From positions 17,966,039 to 18,030,038 of the forward strand of contig NC_088317.1 of NCBI RefSeq assembly GCF_910592395.1: a DNA stretch of 64,000 nucleotides, written 5' to 3'. This document shows, one piece after another, positions 13,401 to 27,404 of this stretch (its first letter is position 1; each line of letters opens with the position of its first letter). The stretch comes from Lineus longissimus (taxonomy: Eukaryota > Nemertea > Pilidiophora > Heteronemertea > Lineidae). The notes beneath the pieces were generated by a model. That model did not search any database, was not told the origin of the DNA, and saw only the letters and a program-made list of their open reading frames with translations. The position numbers were made by a program, and so were the translations under genes.

Positions 13401-16258
13401 ATATTTCACACCATTTCTGTCAAATCTTATCATTCAGTTCTTGCCAATGAGTCTGAACCCAATTTCAATATCTATCACAGATTTAGTGGCCAAGTCACCC
13501 ATCATCGCTGGAGGGCAAACCAAAGCCTCACAATTACTACCAGGACTCGAGGCAAAAGGGGCCGAGTAACTCTGATGAGACTGGTCCCTTTGTTTACAGA
13601 TGTGGTGCCGTCATGGTTATTAGTGTATAGTAAGTAAATACTCGAGTTATTGCACCACATTTGCTCGTTCCGGCGAACTGTGAGTCTCTGGGAATATGGT
13701 GTTGTTGGACCGCACCATTTCCCCTCTTCGAAGATTCATAGTCATGTAGTGGCACGGGTCTCCGACTGCAGTCATGAGGTACCTGGCTTCACTGTCAATA
13801 TGAGACTCTAGGCAGTATCTTTGCCTCTGGCTCTGGTTGATACTGGGACGTGGTCATCATATTGACCCTTATCATGTTTATGCCCAGGGCCTTTAGGCCA
13901 AGAAGGAGAGTCCACGTAAGCTACTCATGTTTCTAACTTGCTAGGGTCTTTTACTTACCATAAGGTACACATGGGAACCAGTTGAAAATGCTGATGTTAT
14001 AGCCCTGGTTAAGCAGCTTATCTGAATTCTACTGAAGAGTTTCAGGATTTACTACTGTTAAGGTGAAAATTGAATGATAACTTCTGCTGTTGTTGATATC
14101 ATACGATAAACACAACACTTTGACTTCTAACGTTTGTTATCGAATGAACGGAAAAGTTCTTCACCTGCTGGGCTTCAGGCATGGTGATCATGGTGAGCCA
14201 CATGGAGTTGATGAAGCTTGCCAGGCAAGCTTGGTCACAGAATTCGTAACAAAACGCCTCCCTGCAAAATGGCAAGCTAAGGGAGGTAGGTTAAAAGAGA
14301 CAGCATCGAAAACAATGACCAATATTGAGAAGTTCTTATACCACAGTCTTGTTCTATTCTCTATGCAAGAATATCATTTTCTGCAGCCTCTTGGGGAAGA
14401 AAAACATACCATCACAGCCAATGGTCACTTTTAATTAGCAAGAAGCGCCAGGGAATTGTACTATCTCTGGCTATGTGTGATTATCTGATATCATTGTTGG
14501 GATATTTATGAGGATGTCACACGGTCGGCGACATGTAATGCTAGTTTATGGCCAATGTAGTAGTATTGATAGTTCTAGGGGCGGTATTCAATAATGGTAT
14601 GATTGCCACTGCAGTCGGTCTCACTATGACTATTATTGTGAACGTTGCAACAGCTTGTGGCTATCAGTTGGAATAGGTCAGGAAACCTGTAACAATGCCT
14701 GAAATTAGTTCCTGGTCTGTTTTATGGCTGGTGATTTTGCATGTCAGAACAATCTTCACAAAAGCCTCAAATGTCTTAAGACATTTGTTTTATTGTTAAT
14801 TGTAACAGCTTGGACACAAAAAGTAACTGCATGCTGCGCATTTTTTTCCGATGGGAGAAAGCCAGTGCAATGGCTTTAGGGATGGGGTCATTTTTTAACT
14901 GGATGTCGAGATAGGTACCTTTAATCCCTCTTTGTGTTGACGACTACGCCTCCAATTCCAAAGCAACCTCCCCCACCTCATCTCTAATTTTCAACATAAT
15001 CGCTTTCAATGCATATGAACAGTTCAAATTTCCAAAGAAAAAATGAACTTTCTCGTTGAAGCTTTCAAGTTGGAAATCAATTTCAGCTCAAAAAAGTTGC
15101 CACAGCAAGCAAAGGAACACCCACTGTTCGTGCACCATGCCTTACACAAATGATATACCAGTCCTATTGAAACTTGATAGAAAATTAATGAAGCCGAGGA
15201 GACTCAATGGCATTTAACTTTGGTGCAAAACTGAGTCAGAGTGAACAGAAAACCCAGGAAAAAGATCCAATTTCAACCTTTACAGGATTATTGTACAAAG
15301 GAACGATTCTGCATTGCAATACCCATAAAAGAAAAGCAAGCGTTCGTAATGGCATTTCACAGATAACCCGAATTGTAATGTTTAGAGATATCAAAAAGCT
15401 TAAGAATATTGAAGTTTTCAAAGGGAAGGGTTTTATAATAATTTACTGGAAGTTTGATGAGCAGGTCATCCCATTAAATACTTACAAATACGATAAGAGG
15501 AGTTCGTGCAGTCATATTTATCAAAATAACAATACTCTTTAAGACTGTGTTCGACAGAAAGATAAGCAGCCTACTAAATAGAAGCTTTGATGTTTGCATG
15601 ACACGCCACCTTCACATCCACGAGTTTCTCACGAACCCAACCTGCTCCCTCATGTCTCTTATTGATATCAATGCTCATATGTAAACCGAAATTACACAGT
15701 GTCAACTGGCCACCCTATAAGCCACCTCGACTGAGATGATTTATTATCAACGATGCTTACCATTCCGAATGAGCAAGTCAAGCACTGATTGAATAACGAT
15801 AGGTAATTCTTTGCCGACAAATGCAATTCTTCACGCTTTGCTACCAATTGGTTTGCCATCATCAGTCACTGGAATTCCGCCAAACGTTCTCGATAATGAT
15901 GGATAGTTTCATATCCCTCGGATGTTTGTCGAAGAGTCGGTAATGGCGAGATTCTAGTTGCTTTTACAAGTGATTGTTGATTGGTGCGCCGTATGATGAT
16001 GAATCGGGAGGGGAGCGGCAGACACCAGGGACACTACCTCATCATTTGTGCGACTACCAACAAATGTAAAATCCTCTGGGAACCTCTGCTGCAAAACGTT
16101 GGAATGTATATTTTGAGCACTTTTCCAACAACACATCATATATATATACAGAATTAACATCGGAAAGGTCTATGGTAGTGCAGGCTTGAAGCTAGCTCTC
16201 TGGTAATGGGAGGAGAGCAAAGCATCTCTTTTGGCCTTCACAAAAAATTCAGAAATCG
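13401..16258. other. Gene-free stretch with one protein-like frame
   Basis: No gene is established. A frame at 14090-14434 (+) has a more protein-like composition than its surroundings and is discussed under findings. A perfect 9-bp palindrome around AAGCTTGCC (about 14214-14232) lies inside it. The rest shows no repeat or splice-site pairing that I can support. Confidence 0.5.
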
Positions 16259-16306
16259 GCCCACCACTGCCCACCACTGGCCACCAACTGCCCACCACTG
16301 GCCACC
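16259..16306. repeat. CCACCACTG short tandem repeat
   Basis: The 9-11-bp word CCACCACTG/CCACCAACTG repeats about five times, with GCC or GGCC joints. Starts are near 16260, 16270, 16281, 16291 and 16301. It is followed by a CT-rich tail. This is simple-sequence DNA; the frames across it on either strand are low-complexity artefacts. Confidence 0.85.
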
Positions 16307-16309
16307 CTC

Positions 16310-19300
16310 CCTCCCCACCTACGGCTCTGGAGAGTAATACTCTATTACAATACATGTACCACGGTATACATGATATACAGCGTAGCAAATTGAAAGTTCT
16401 TCCTTTCCCCCAGGGAACGACACAAGATCAATTATAGAAATGGATTTCTTATTTGAATTTATATCAAAAATCTTGTTCAAATCATGCAGGAGACTTGTCA
16501 GATATTTCTCGCACTAGGTTCACGTATATCAATTTGATCACTCAGATCAATTTTAAAACTGAATCTTCAAATTGAGCTGATGTTTTCGAACATGCCGAAT
16601 GAGTTTGGTCTATCACACATTCACTGCAACTTAGGCAATCCTTTCATTTGAAATGAAATTAACTTTGATCTAATGTTAATTTTACTAAATTTAATTCAAA
16701 AGAGCATATGTTACAAAAATCAACTTCCAGCACATTTTACCTCGAGCTCATACTCGTCTATCACAGAAGTTGAATTTTCATTATAAAGCTAAGATGTCCC
16801 AGTTTCGGAACATAAAATCCAGCCTTCTTTAATAATAAATCATCGATTAGGTGCACACTACTTCTATATTTCTGAATTTCTCGAATAGCGTATGGGAAAT
16901 CATGCATGCAGGACATCAGACATGTCAGGGGGAACCACTTGGATCAATTCAAAATAGGCTGAACGTTTAAACTGACGGTTAGCCTAATGGGATCTCTAAT
17001 GGGAATATATCGCACATATTTGAATCATGGACGGTAGATGTGTGAAATGAAGAATGCACGTTGCGTCGTAGTAGATAGAAATTCAAAAGACTCCAGCTTC
17101 ATATTTCCGTTTGGAAATGACTGATGACCCATAGGATTTCTGCCTTGGTTATATTGTCGGAAACCTGTTGTTAAATTCGTTGGCATAACTTGATCAGCAA
17201 ACCAGGCCACGAATGAGCAATTCCAACTCTAACTTTGACAAAGTACTGCCAACATCCCAATTGGTTTGAACACATTAAACTGACATTAACCTGCACAATA
17301 TCATTGGAATGCATTAAGATAAATTGAGCGTTATAACGTTAATAAATTTGAATGTTATAATGCTTATAAATCTCAATACCAACGTTGATTTATTTTAGTA
17401 GAAACTCATCCTTTTCAATGAAAGCAGTTGTTCTTAATATCGATGAAAACAACAACCAAAATATGATATGCCATATCTCAGTCAATTCTTTAGCGACTGA
17501 CACAGGCCACATATCATTTTCAAGGTGATTCTGTACACAACCAGCCCATGCCAATTTATCAACATCTGTCTTTGACCCCAAGTACCGACATTTGCCTGCG
17601 CGGGTTACATAATGTTGGAAGCTAGTGTCACATCATAATCTCTTTGCAAATTGTCAATAAGATCCGAAGCTTTTTTTTTCTTTGCCTCAGGGGTATCGTA
17701 GTAATCTAATATGTTTGTGGAGTTATATAGTGATCAATGGTCCAGACAAGGCGAACTGAATATATCGACAATATCAGAATATCGACAACCGTGTTGACCT
17801 CAAGTGCTTGTTTGAGCGATGTTCTTGTCATGGAATCGTACAATAATAACGCAAAAACCGAACGTGGCCATCAGTGAGATTTCTCATTAAGAATTCTGGA
17901 GTCATGTTCTATCGATTTTGCAGCTATTGGGATAATGGCTATATCAAATTTAGAAATATTGGGAACTTTATGCTTTCTTATTCCAGTGTTGAATTATTCC
18001 ATTGTTAACCCTTTATTTGTTAAAAGGAACTGGGATGAAAGTTGACCGCTAACAAGTTAACCAGTAGTTCTTGAAGAAGGCCTCTACTTCTGCAGAGTGA
18101 ATGCCTCGACGCGTCTCCCAAAACAAAAGACTACAATACCCACTGTGGGCAACAGTTGTTTGATTTACAAGGACGCGTCCATTGATAACGTTATTTGTTT
18201 TGTTGGGGATACAGGAGCACATACTTATGCCTCCAAGGATTAATCTTATTGAGGGTTGATATGTTCATGGCCGAGAAGAATTGACCCTAGATAACAAAGA
18301 AGCTGGTCAAAGGACACGTCTTGATATAGGATAAGATGTCGGTGAAATACAAATGGCAAGCTCGGCGTATGATCTGTTGACGGAGGATCCCTGCCTGTCT
18401 CCTTTGATACCGAACCCCAAATATTGTAAAAATCAAAAGAGCATTTTTTAAAGTGTAATCGTTGATAATTCACAACACTGATTTCATGACTCGAAATATT
18501 CTCAAGAGATTTTAATGAGACGTCATCCCCACATCACGCTTGTGATTCCTCAATGATGAAGTGATATTTCTAATTAATAATTCTCGTCTCGTCTTCCTTT
18601 GATTACACCCATTAAGTTTTGAGTGTTCAGCTGCTACGATACCCAATAATCTTCGGTAATGATTCGGAAACAGTAGAATCCCCAGAAAGTATAGCACCAG
18701 TTCATATTAGCCATTTAGCAGAAGTTCAAGTTTTATTATCAAATCGATATTTGTTAAAAATAATTTGCAAATTTTATTTCGGGGGCGTGTGAGATTTGGT
18801 ATAGGGGAAACATGTTAAAACCCTTTTATATGCGGCATGTGCAACATGCGAAACATGATTCATAAACTTGATACTTCGAGCCTGTGGTTAGTTCATCACG
18901 TTACTTTGCCATATGTGTGCAATTTATGCCTACGACTGCAATGGGTGCAATTAATAAAGGCAGAAAAATGTAACCTCAATCGAGACGTCAATACCAGTCA
19001 GTTCTCATCGGTCCTCCGAAGACCTTTGCCAGACTGAATACCGCTACAGCTAATGCACTTTCCTTCTGCAACTCAAACATTTTTTACTGGGTCCTCATTT
19101 TCCAATTTTGTACCTGCAGATATGAATTTATTAATACCAATGTAATATCATATGGCAATCATAAAAGAAATGTTATATACTTGTGCTGGCTCTCATCTAA
19201 AAAGATGTTGTAGAATGTTACTATCTTCCAAGAAGATGCAGGCAAATCGATTCAATAAGCGGTGGGAAATAGCAGGGGTGTTTAGTGCACAAGGTACAAA

Positions 19301-20270
19301 AGTGCTCGTAAACATTTCTATCGGAACATTGACAGAAAATTTCAATCATGGTTATCATAATTGTTTACGATCCACTGATAATTGCAGTCAACAAGCAGCA
19401 CATCTTGTGTTGACACGTTTTAAAATGAACTTTTTGAATTTGTCATCTGGTTCATCTTTCAAAGTCAATGATCAAATTTTTCACCACCGAAATGACAGCG
19501 TTTACGACTGCTTGTGAAAATCCAATCACAACATATAATGAAGTGCCAGGGGTTTGATTGATGACCACCACAAGTGATTTCTATTCTCGAAGGTGAAATC
19601 ATTAGCCTTCGCCATTAACTACTACAGTATTTGAAAGCTGTACTATCCCACTCACCAGGCGATGGTAAACTCGGCTCCGAACGTTCTGCTATTACGATAT
19701 TCACAGCAGTGAAGGCAGGAAACCCCACCCTGGCGATCGTCATAGATGAAACAAAATCTTCTGCTAATATCGGAAAAGAGAAAATTCTGAATACCACTAT
19801 AGCGGATCCATTTGGTTTTTAATATTTGTACGATGCTAATGGGAATACAAAAGCAGCAGAGTAGCATATAGTCACCTACAAAAAGTGGTACTATCTTCAT
19901 TCTTGTAGAGGAACATACCCGAGATGAACATAATAAAAAACGAACATCTATTGATAATATTAGTAAGCTAAAATCCGCTATACGAAGCTAATCAGATCAG
20001 AGTTTCAAACTTTCTGTTGCTGGCTAGCTGTAAAGTGACACTTGCAGCACAGCAAGGTATTATTTATCTATAGTTACTTCACAATGAAATGGTCCAGGGA
20101 CCATGTGCTCACCTCGGGTATTGTAATGCATGTCATTTGAAGTGGATATGGGGAGAACAGTTTCACCAGCTTTGATTCCATTGAATAATATTATTCTTCT
20201 CGGTTCAATGGCACAAAAGAAAATTACCGATACCATCTAAGTATAGCATTGTGGTTATAAAGTTGAATGA
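16310..20270. other. Gene-free stretch
   Basis: AT-rich DNA with no supportable gene. A frame of 121 codons at 19152-19517 (+) has no recognisable motif and no convincing flanking splice sites. Similar AT-rich words (GTTATAA-type) recur near 17330-17370 without forming an array. Confidence 0.55.
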
Positions 20271-20850
20271 ATTTCAGGGCTACTGAAGACTGTATGGCGG
20301 CCATTTTGGTCGATGGATTTGACCAAAAATCAAGGATATTGTAGAGGTCATAGATATTGACATGAAATTTGGTTGCAATCCGACTTTGTTTAATTTTCAA
20401 GATGGCCGCCTGGCTGCCATATTTGAAGTCCGAGTGGGACAAATTTTAGGGGTAGAATAGAGGGTCTCTAGATATATTTCCGCACAAGTTTAGAACCTTT
20501 CAGCTCAAATAGAAACGAAACGTGCCATCTTTCGGTGATATAGTGAACTTTGACCTCTGTGACCTTGAAAAGAAGATCCAATCAAAAATTTGGGTGATAT
20601 GTCATTTAACCTTATTAGATACACCCACCATAAAAATTTCGTCATTCTACGTTCAACCATTAGCTTCAAAAAGGAAAAAAAACCAATTTTCAAGATGGCC
20701 GCCTGGAGGCCAGAAAATAGGTCATATCGCGAAAAAGAAAAATGATTGCCCATAGCTACCATCACACCAAATTTTAGCCATCTAGCCCTAGCGGTGGCGA
20801 AACGTGCCCCACTAACGGACGCCACGGTATCGTATAAGCTCCCCAGAGGT
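20271..20850. repeat. Dispersed repeat with duplicated CAAGATGGCCGCC segment
   Basis: A 22-bp segment centred on CAAGATGGCCGCCTGG is perfectly duplicated at 20392-20413 and 20685-20706 (offset 293). An inverted relative (ATGGCGGCCATTTTGG, 20294-20309) lies upstream. Between the copies is the phrase TGACCTCTGTGACCTTGAAAA. From memory, this vocabulary is common in dispersed repeats of marine invertebrates. The short frames on both strands across the block are by-products of low stop-codon density. Confidence 0.6.
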
Positions 20851-21299
20851 GAGCTAAAAATGTTACACTATCATGTAAGTGTTGGCCGGAAATCATATCC
20901 AAGACGAGCATCACATTTTCTGCTAATATTGGTAAAGTTGGAAAAAATCAGGACGCCAATATAGCTAATCAAAAAATAACTTGAGACAGCCGAGAAGGTA
21001 ACGACAATAGACAGGATCTCATCTACTTTGCAAATGAAAAATGACGCTTCTATCACCACGATAGTATGACAAATTGGCCTTTTTTGCATTTTCTAAATCA
21101 CCCTTACGATTACAGGTTGGGAACAATATTGCGAGTTTTTTCGCGGCAAAAGAGAGTCGGGCCCTACTTATTTATGTCTTGTCACACCATCAACTGGATT
21201 TCAAGGTTTTTCATATTTGCACAGAAGTTGGCTGTAGTCCTATATTAATCCCAGGAGAGTACCAGCAAGAATTGATAAAGACGAGGTTTTATTAATTTT

Positions 21300-22115
21300 T
21301 GGTATCGGACTTGCTATATGGGACAGTCAACACAGTGGCAGTAAACCAGGCCTAGCTCACACTTCGTAAGTGTAGATACACCTAGACTGGATCTTCCTGA
21401 AAAATGTATTGATCACTGAAGTACAATTTGTCATTTGAGGCGCGTCTCAATCGTCCCATAAGAATTTTTCAGCCAACAGAATATGAACACAGCTCGGTTG
21501 AGAGTGGAATACAGTACTGGAGGTTTAGTTCGACTATAGGGCAAATCCAAACCATGTATGTCCCACACCAAACTAATCCCAGTGGATGGAGTTTCCTCCT
21601 TGAAAAGGTATTGATCACCAATAGAAACAGTTTGTCATTGGATGTGCATGCGTTTCTATCTGCCCAGCAGGAATTTGTACGCAACTTGAAAATATATGGA
21701 AAATCAAGATTCCTCACATGATCACATGTATTAGTCTGAGCTGGGCCATTCCTGGAATATGGTATAGAAAGCCTAGTTTGGGTAAATCCAAACTCTGTAT
21801 GTCCCACACAGTTCCCAAGACACTGTTGTGTCTTCCGTGAGGTATTGATCACTCCTTGGGACAGATTGTAATACAAAGTGTGTCTAAATCAGCCCCAACG
21901 GAATTTGTAGCCGACAGAATATGGAAAGTGAAGAAGTACTTGTGAAATGTAGTACGGGTTCGTAATGGAATACAGGCGAGTTTAGTTCTACTTAAAATCA
22001 AACTCTGAACAACCCACACGAGATCCACGGGCTCCCAAGGCAAGATGAATCTTCTTCATTGAACTTATATTCAACTTGTAGGGGAATTTGTCATACCATT
22101 TTGGTCTTAATCAGC
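21300..22115. repeat. Long-unit (about 200-235 bp) degenerate tandem array
   Basis: The anchor GTATTGATCAC occurs at 21406, 21608 and 21842 (spacings 202 and 234). Other words recur in the same order: a CAGACAGAATATG-like segment (near 21473 and 21913), AAATCCAAAC..TGTATGTCCCACAC (near 21543 and 21784, decayed near 21995), and TTTGTCATT after the anchor. A fourth, poorer copy ends near 22115. The two longest frames in the block (97 codons + and 135 codons -) lie across the units and have no protein-like features, so I treat them as repeat-derived. Confidence 0.75.
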
Positions 22116-25100
22116 CCTGATCTCCTGTATCATGTTCAGGGGCAAAGCAACTAGAATATGACACTTAATTTTGTGTTGCACATGTTGTATGTTGCCGTAC
22201 CCTCAATGGCTGACTGAACATTGAGTTTCATAGAGACGGCTCTAAAACATTAGAAGACCACAAACACTGCCATCAACTTGTTATGACTTTCTTCTTTAAA
22301 GTGTTTATCTTGTATTGATTTCGGAAAATAAGTATTTGGTATTCTGTCAACGTCTGCCCTGAAGGAAATTACACCAGTGGTAAAGAATCCAACAGGAATG
22401 CTCCAGTGGAAATGATTTCAAGGGAGTGTAATAATTTCATGTCAAATCATGGGTCGTTTGTTTGCAGGTCATGTGCTAATGGGCTCTGCATATGGCAATA
22501 GAAGTTCTTCTTTGGTGTGAAATATAAGAAACAATGTACAGTAAGAGTACCCATGAGGAATGGTTAGGCTACAGAACTCTATCATTAAAAGTAAAACAGT
22601 GCAAACATGGAATGCGAGTTTTGGATTGTGAAAAGATAGGTATGGAGGCTTTCATTCTCTACTGCTGGAAACTTTCTGGGAATTTTTAAGATATAGGAGT
22701 GTAACGTAGTTCATATAATACTATGAATGTGTCCTAGTTACAGGTGACCCCTTATTGGGTTATACCCAGTCATTCCAGCCACGAGTGCTACCTGTTTAAG
22801 TCTACTGATTGATGACATCAGGAGTAACGGTCACGTGCTTGTTTTGCTTCCAATCGTATCAGGTGTAACACAAGCATGTGATCGTAAGTCGTGAAAATAC
22901 TGAGTCCTAGATAGTCCTCAAAATACGTATTATACAATGGCCAGCAGCAGCTTAAACAGTCATAGGCAGTTGTTCAAAAAATACTTCAGCGTATCCCGGG
23001 CAAGCTTCCCTGAATGAAGCTTTTTTGAAAGGATATCAAACAAACGAGTCAAAGAGAATATCATCATCAAACGACATCTAAATAAATCAACCCAGGTAAA
23101 GCTGTATTTGAAAAATAGCATCCACCGGAAGGTTCATGTAAATCTGAAGCAAGTTTAAAGCATATATCTGTTAAAAGTTTCCATTAAAGAGATTCCTGAA
23201 CGATATCAAACCACGGTATCAAAAACAAACAACAGACAGTTTTATACGCCAATTAAGCTGTTAAAAATTTAACGCCACGAAATTGAAAGGCAACTTCTTT
23301 CTGGATTCATACAACTCTTGTGCAAGAATTGTAATCGTGTCTGGTATTGACAAGTCTTCCCCTTAGCATGTTCAAAGGTTGACAAAAGATGTGAAAGGTG
23401 ATTCTGGAACAACACAAAAGCGAAAGGGTAGGATAACATTTGACAGATGTAAGGATTCGATAGGTTTACGATATTTCAACTTGTTGTAACGTTTGCCAAT
23501 ATCGTCTTCAAATATTACACAACGAAACCTGACATTTGCCATGTGCGATTCCATAATCTAAGAAGCCAATAAAAGTAAACTTTACAGTCTATATCGTAGC
23601 TTAAACTGCTTGACTGAATGGGAGTGGTGAAGTAGGTCATCGGTTTTTTTAAGGGCCACCCTTGTAAAATCAAGACTTTAAACCTTTTACAAGTAAAATG
23701 ACGAACGAGAACTGGATACATGATCTCGGTAACCATGATACCGGCTTGGTACATTCTGTCCCTTTCTTTAGAAGTGAAAATGAATTTACATCGCTTTGTG
23801 ACAACATAGTTAAGTTGCACTAAACAAGTTGAAAGTATCAAACCATACCTGGTGGCTATTCGTTTGATCTTGAAGAGAACCTTACTTAACATATCAATTG
23901 CACCTGGTGCATATCTTTTTTACAAAATCTGACAAGATCTTCAGAAGACTTCAAGCACTGTCTCAAAAGACAACGTTTAACTTTTGGTGTATCAGGTCTC
24001 AAAGCGGCTTTCAGGCAAAGTTTTGGAATGCTCTATGGCAATCCATAACCATTTCACTTTCAAAAGCTTATTCTGTAATTTTTCCATAACATGCATGGTA
24101 GTAAGTGACTACCTTACTCTTTCTGCTCATCATATTCCATCAATGACAGGCTTATTATCTCATAAAGTGGTGAATTGTTGCCACCACTTTATGATTGCCC
24201 TGGCACAATTTGTGAGTCAGCATCCAGGAACATTAGCTATAGACCCCCATTAAATAAATCATCAATCGTGCACCAACGCAGCAGTTTTTTGCTGCTGTAA
24301 ATTTCTTCAGACATGCAAGATATTTTATCGCCCATAGGAAGCGCGTTTTTTACCACATTAGGATTTCGCCAGAGATTTGTGCACAACTGATAACAGTAAG
24401 TAGTGGCTGACCGAATGACCAATGGCCCGGTCCACCTGTTAGCAGAAATACAGATTACCGACCCATCTTTAAAAGCGAACTCCAGAGAGGCAGATTTGGG
24501 GCTTGTTAAGGATGCTCGGATTGGCAGAAGATCACTCTCAGAATTCACTCTCAGCCCTCTCTGGACTTGGTATCTGCAATGTATTCGAATGAGATTCGCC
24601 CGAAATTTCTCATTGGGAATTAAATACGACTTTTTAACAATTGGAAATCAAGACTGGTAACCCCTTTCATCCAACCCCCCTCACTATACATTTTGAGAGG
24701 ATTTAACAACTGAACACATTCTCAAACCAAACTGTTTGGTTTTTAAAACAAATGGCAACGCTTGGTCGTGGAAAATAACTCTGCTTGATAAAGCAGCGTT
24801 AGCGACACACCCATCAAGTGAGGCATCCAATGACATTAACCAGGTGAATAACCAAACACATTGTGGCGGAATGCGCTAACAAATTATTTCATAAGCGGTC
24901 CAGTTTTTGTCTCCTGAGGCATCTTGTCATTTATTGAGTAAACTGGAGGCTGTGCTTTTTATTACACTAGGTTATTGCCAAGCTGGGATTGCATTAAGAT
25001 ATCCAGCCGTGTTGTCTCATGCTCAAGGCAATAGGGTACTGGCAATAGTACTGCCGCTACGAAGTGTCTCTGATTGTCTGTAGGGTATTGCAAGATTGTG

Positions 25101-26767
25101 ACAAAGAGGTGACATCAATTTTGTCTGAGTTTTTACGACATTTCGATACATACCCTGCTGAAAATCAGCTGGGATGACGATAATCAGTTCCAAATCAAAT
25201 TGCTAAAATGATTTATCGAAAAAACTTTGATTACGCCGTTCTAAGCAGCAGCTACAACATGTTTCGAGACTGGTTCTTGCTTCTCTGGCTCAAACGAGTT
25301 CTAGTTTTGTGCCACCTTTGAGTGAAATGAGATTTTTTTGACACATAATGTTGTTGCCTTGTTGGAAACACGTTCTTCAAGAGAATCAATTTCAAATCAA
25401 ATTTCCAATCAGATTAACGGAAACCATTTTGCAAACCTTCCCATCGGCAAGTTCTACACAAGTTGACAGAAAACGGAACTGCTCTGACTCAACATGCTCA
25501 ACCCGGTTAAGTATTATAATGGTTGGATGTGGTCTCCACACACACGATGCCATGAAAGAAAGACAAATGACTGAGGACAGAACTGCGTGATGTTGTAGAG
25601 TCACTGGTGCAGGGGCGTCAAAAGTGCTGCATGGCTGCCAAAATAAATAGAAGCTGTTGACGACGACGAAGATGCTGAAAAAAATGTCAAAGAATTCCTG
25701 GCAAACACTTTTTAAAAACTATCTGCAGAAGGTTTAGAGGTGATATGATCGCTATAACCCACCTTCCCAGCAGGCTTTCATCTGCCTAGCCAGGAGGCAA
25801 ACAGTTACAAAACATCTTCTTCGCCCACCACGAAGTAACAAGAGCCACGACACAAGAGAAAAGAGTCTGACATGTCGGACGATTCCGTTGACAACTTCCA
25901 GCTGAATACCCAACAAATCACTGCTGAATGCACCAACAAATTATTGCATAATTCTCGCTGTCGGCAACAGTTTCTTTTTCGCCATATCCTTCGCCAACTC
26001 CATTTACCAAAGGAGATTTGCTTTTTATGACAAGTGCTTCTTCTTTTCTGTATCCTAGCATGCAACCTTGATAGTCTTAGCCAATAATCAGACACTATTA
26101 AAGGAAACCTATCATGAAGTGCTAGATATTAGCAGTCCAATAGGAATTTTTATATTTTTGATTGTAGACACCATATAGAGACGGCTTACGTGATTTTGAG
26201 AAACCATTTTGCTGAAATCACTTGGCGCCAATTTTCCTCTTCTTTTCATCATACATAATAACTTGAGTACTTGGATGGTTTTGGTATACGCAGGATTTGC
26301 CAAGTCACTACGGAATGCCTAGTCTGCTAGAAGTATTGGGTCATTCTTCATGTCTCCGATTCTGTTACCAACAGAATCACTGTGTAGAGTTCTGTAAGCT
26401 CACTCAGAGTCTGTCCTTGAATTTTCTCTTAACATCAATTCAATCAGATTCGACAATCTTTCCAATTTGTTTTCTCAATAATACAAGATAACTGATGACC
26501 AGACACAAACATTTAATACATATTGCTTGACACTTCTCTTAATACATCGGAAAAACAGGCAGAATTATCCCAAGATATTTATCACAATAAGCATAAATTT
26601 CCCAAGTATAATTACACCAAGTAATTGACTTTATCGGATTGAGACTAAGATGATACTAGTTGCAGTCTGATTCTGAGGTTTAAAACTTTTGTGGGACGGT
26701 ATCTTGTTTTAGGTCCAAGCAGGCTCACTTTCCGTCCCAAATTGGCATGAAAAGCATGTCTCAGATA
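22116..26767. other. Gene-free stretch
   Basis: No gene is supported. Weak candidates: a frame at 24403-24660 (+) and minus-strand frames at 23515-23892 and 25805-26095, all without motifs or paired splice sites. A short hairpin at 24161-24193 is listed separately. Confidence 0.5.
24161..24193. repeat. Perfect 12-bp-arm hairpin
   Basis: CATAAAGTGGTG (24161-24172) is followed by a 9-base loop and its exact reverse complement (24182-24193). The arms could form a cruciform or an RNA stem. No transposon terminus or microRNA-like extended stem is evident around it. Confidence 0.8.
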
Positions 26768-27404
26768 CCTGGAGCAGCAGCTCCACTTCCTGCAACCATG
26801 CTAAAGACAGCCCTGGGACTTGGCATCTGGAGCACATCCTGCAACCATGCTAAATACAGCCCTGGGACTTGGCATCTGGAGCACATCCTGCAACCATGCT
26901 AAATACAGCCCTGGGACTTGGCATCTGGAGCACATCCTGCAACCATGCTAAATACAGCCCTGGGACTTGGCATCTGGAGCACATCCTGCAACCATGCTAA
27001 AGACAGCCCTGGGACTTGGCATCTGGAGCACATCCTGCAACCATGCTAAATACAGCCCTGGGACTTGGCATCTAGAGCACATCCTGCAACCATGCTAAAG
27101 ACAGCCCTGGGACTTGGCATCTGGAGCACATCCTGCAACCATGCTAAATACAGCCCTGGGACTTGGCATCTGGAGCACATCCTGCAACCATGCTAAATAC
27201 AGCCCTGGGACTTGGCATCTGGAGCACATCCTGCAACCATGCTAAATACAGCCCTGGGACTTGGCATCTGGAGCACATCCTGCAACCATGCTAAAGACAG
27301 CCCTGGGACTTGGCATCTGGAGCACATCCTGCAACCATGCTAAATACAGCCCTGGGACTTGGCATCTGGAGCACATCCTGCAACCATGCTAAATACAGCC
27401 CTGT
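26768..27404. repeat. 49-bp minisatellite, 12 full units
   Basis: The word CCCTGGGACTTGGCATCT begins at 26811 and then every 49 bp exactly (26860, 26909 and so on to 27350). The next step, at 27399, breaks after CCCTG. A diverged part-unit precedes the array (from about 26768). Units are nearly identical. The main variable site is T or G in CTAAA(T/G)ACAG, and one unit has CTAGAG for CTGGAG near 27073. The unit length is not a multiple of three and each unit contains TAA, so the array does not encode protein in any forward frame. Confidence 0.98.

Noticed and set aside
16231-16437. Pro/Thr-rich 68-codon plus-strand frame
   Set aside because: Its composition comes from the CCACCACTG simple repeat.
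21469-21876. 135-codon minus-strand frame as a gene
   Set aside because: It spans units of a degenerate tandem repeat, overlaps a plus-strand frame and has no motif or start context.
26768-27404. CRISPR-like array
   Set aside because: Units are contiguous 49-bp copies without unique spacers, in eukaryote-like DNA; it is a minisatellite.
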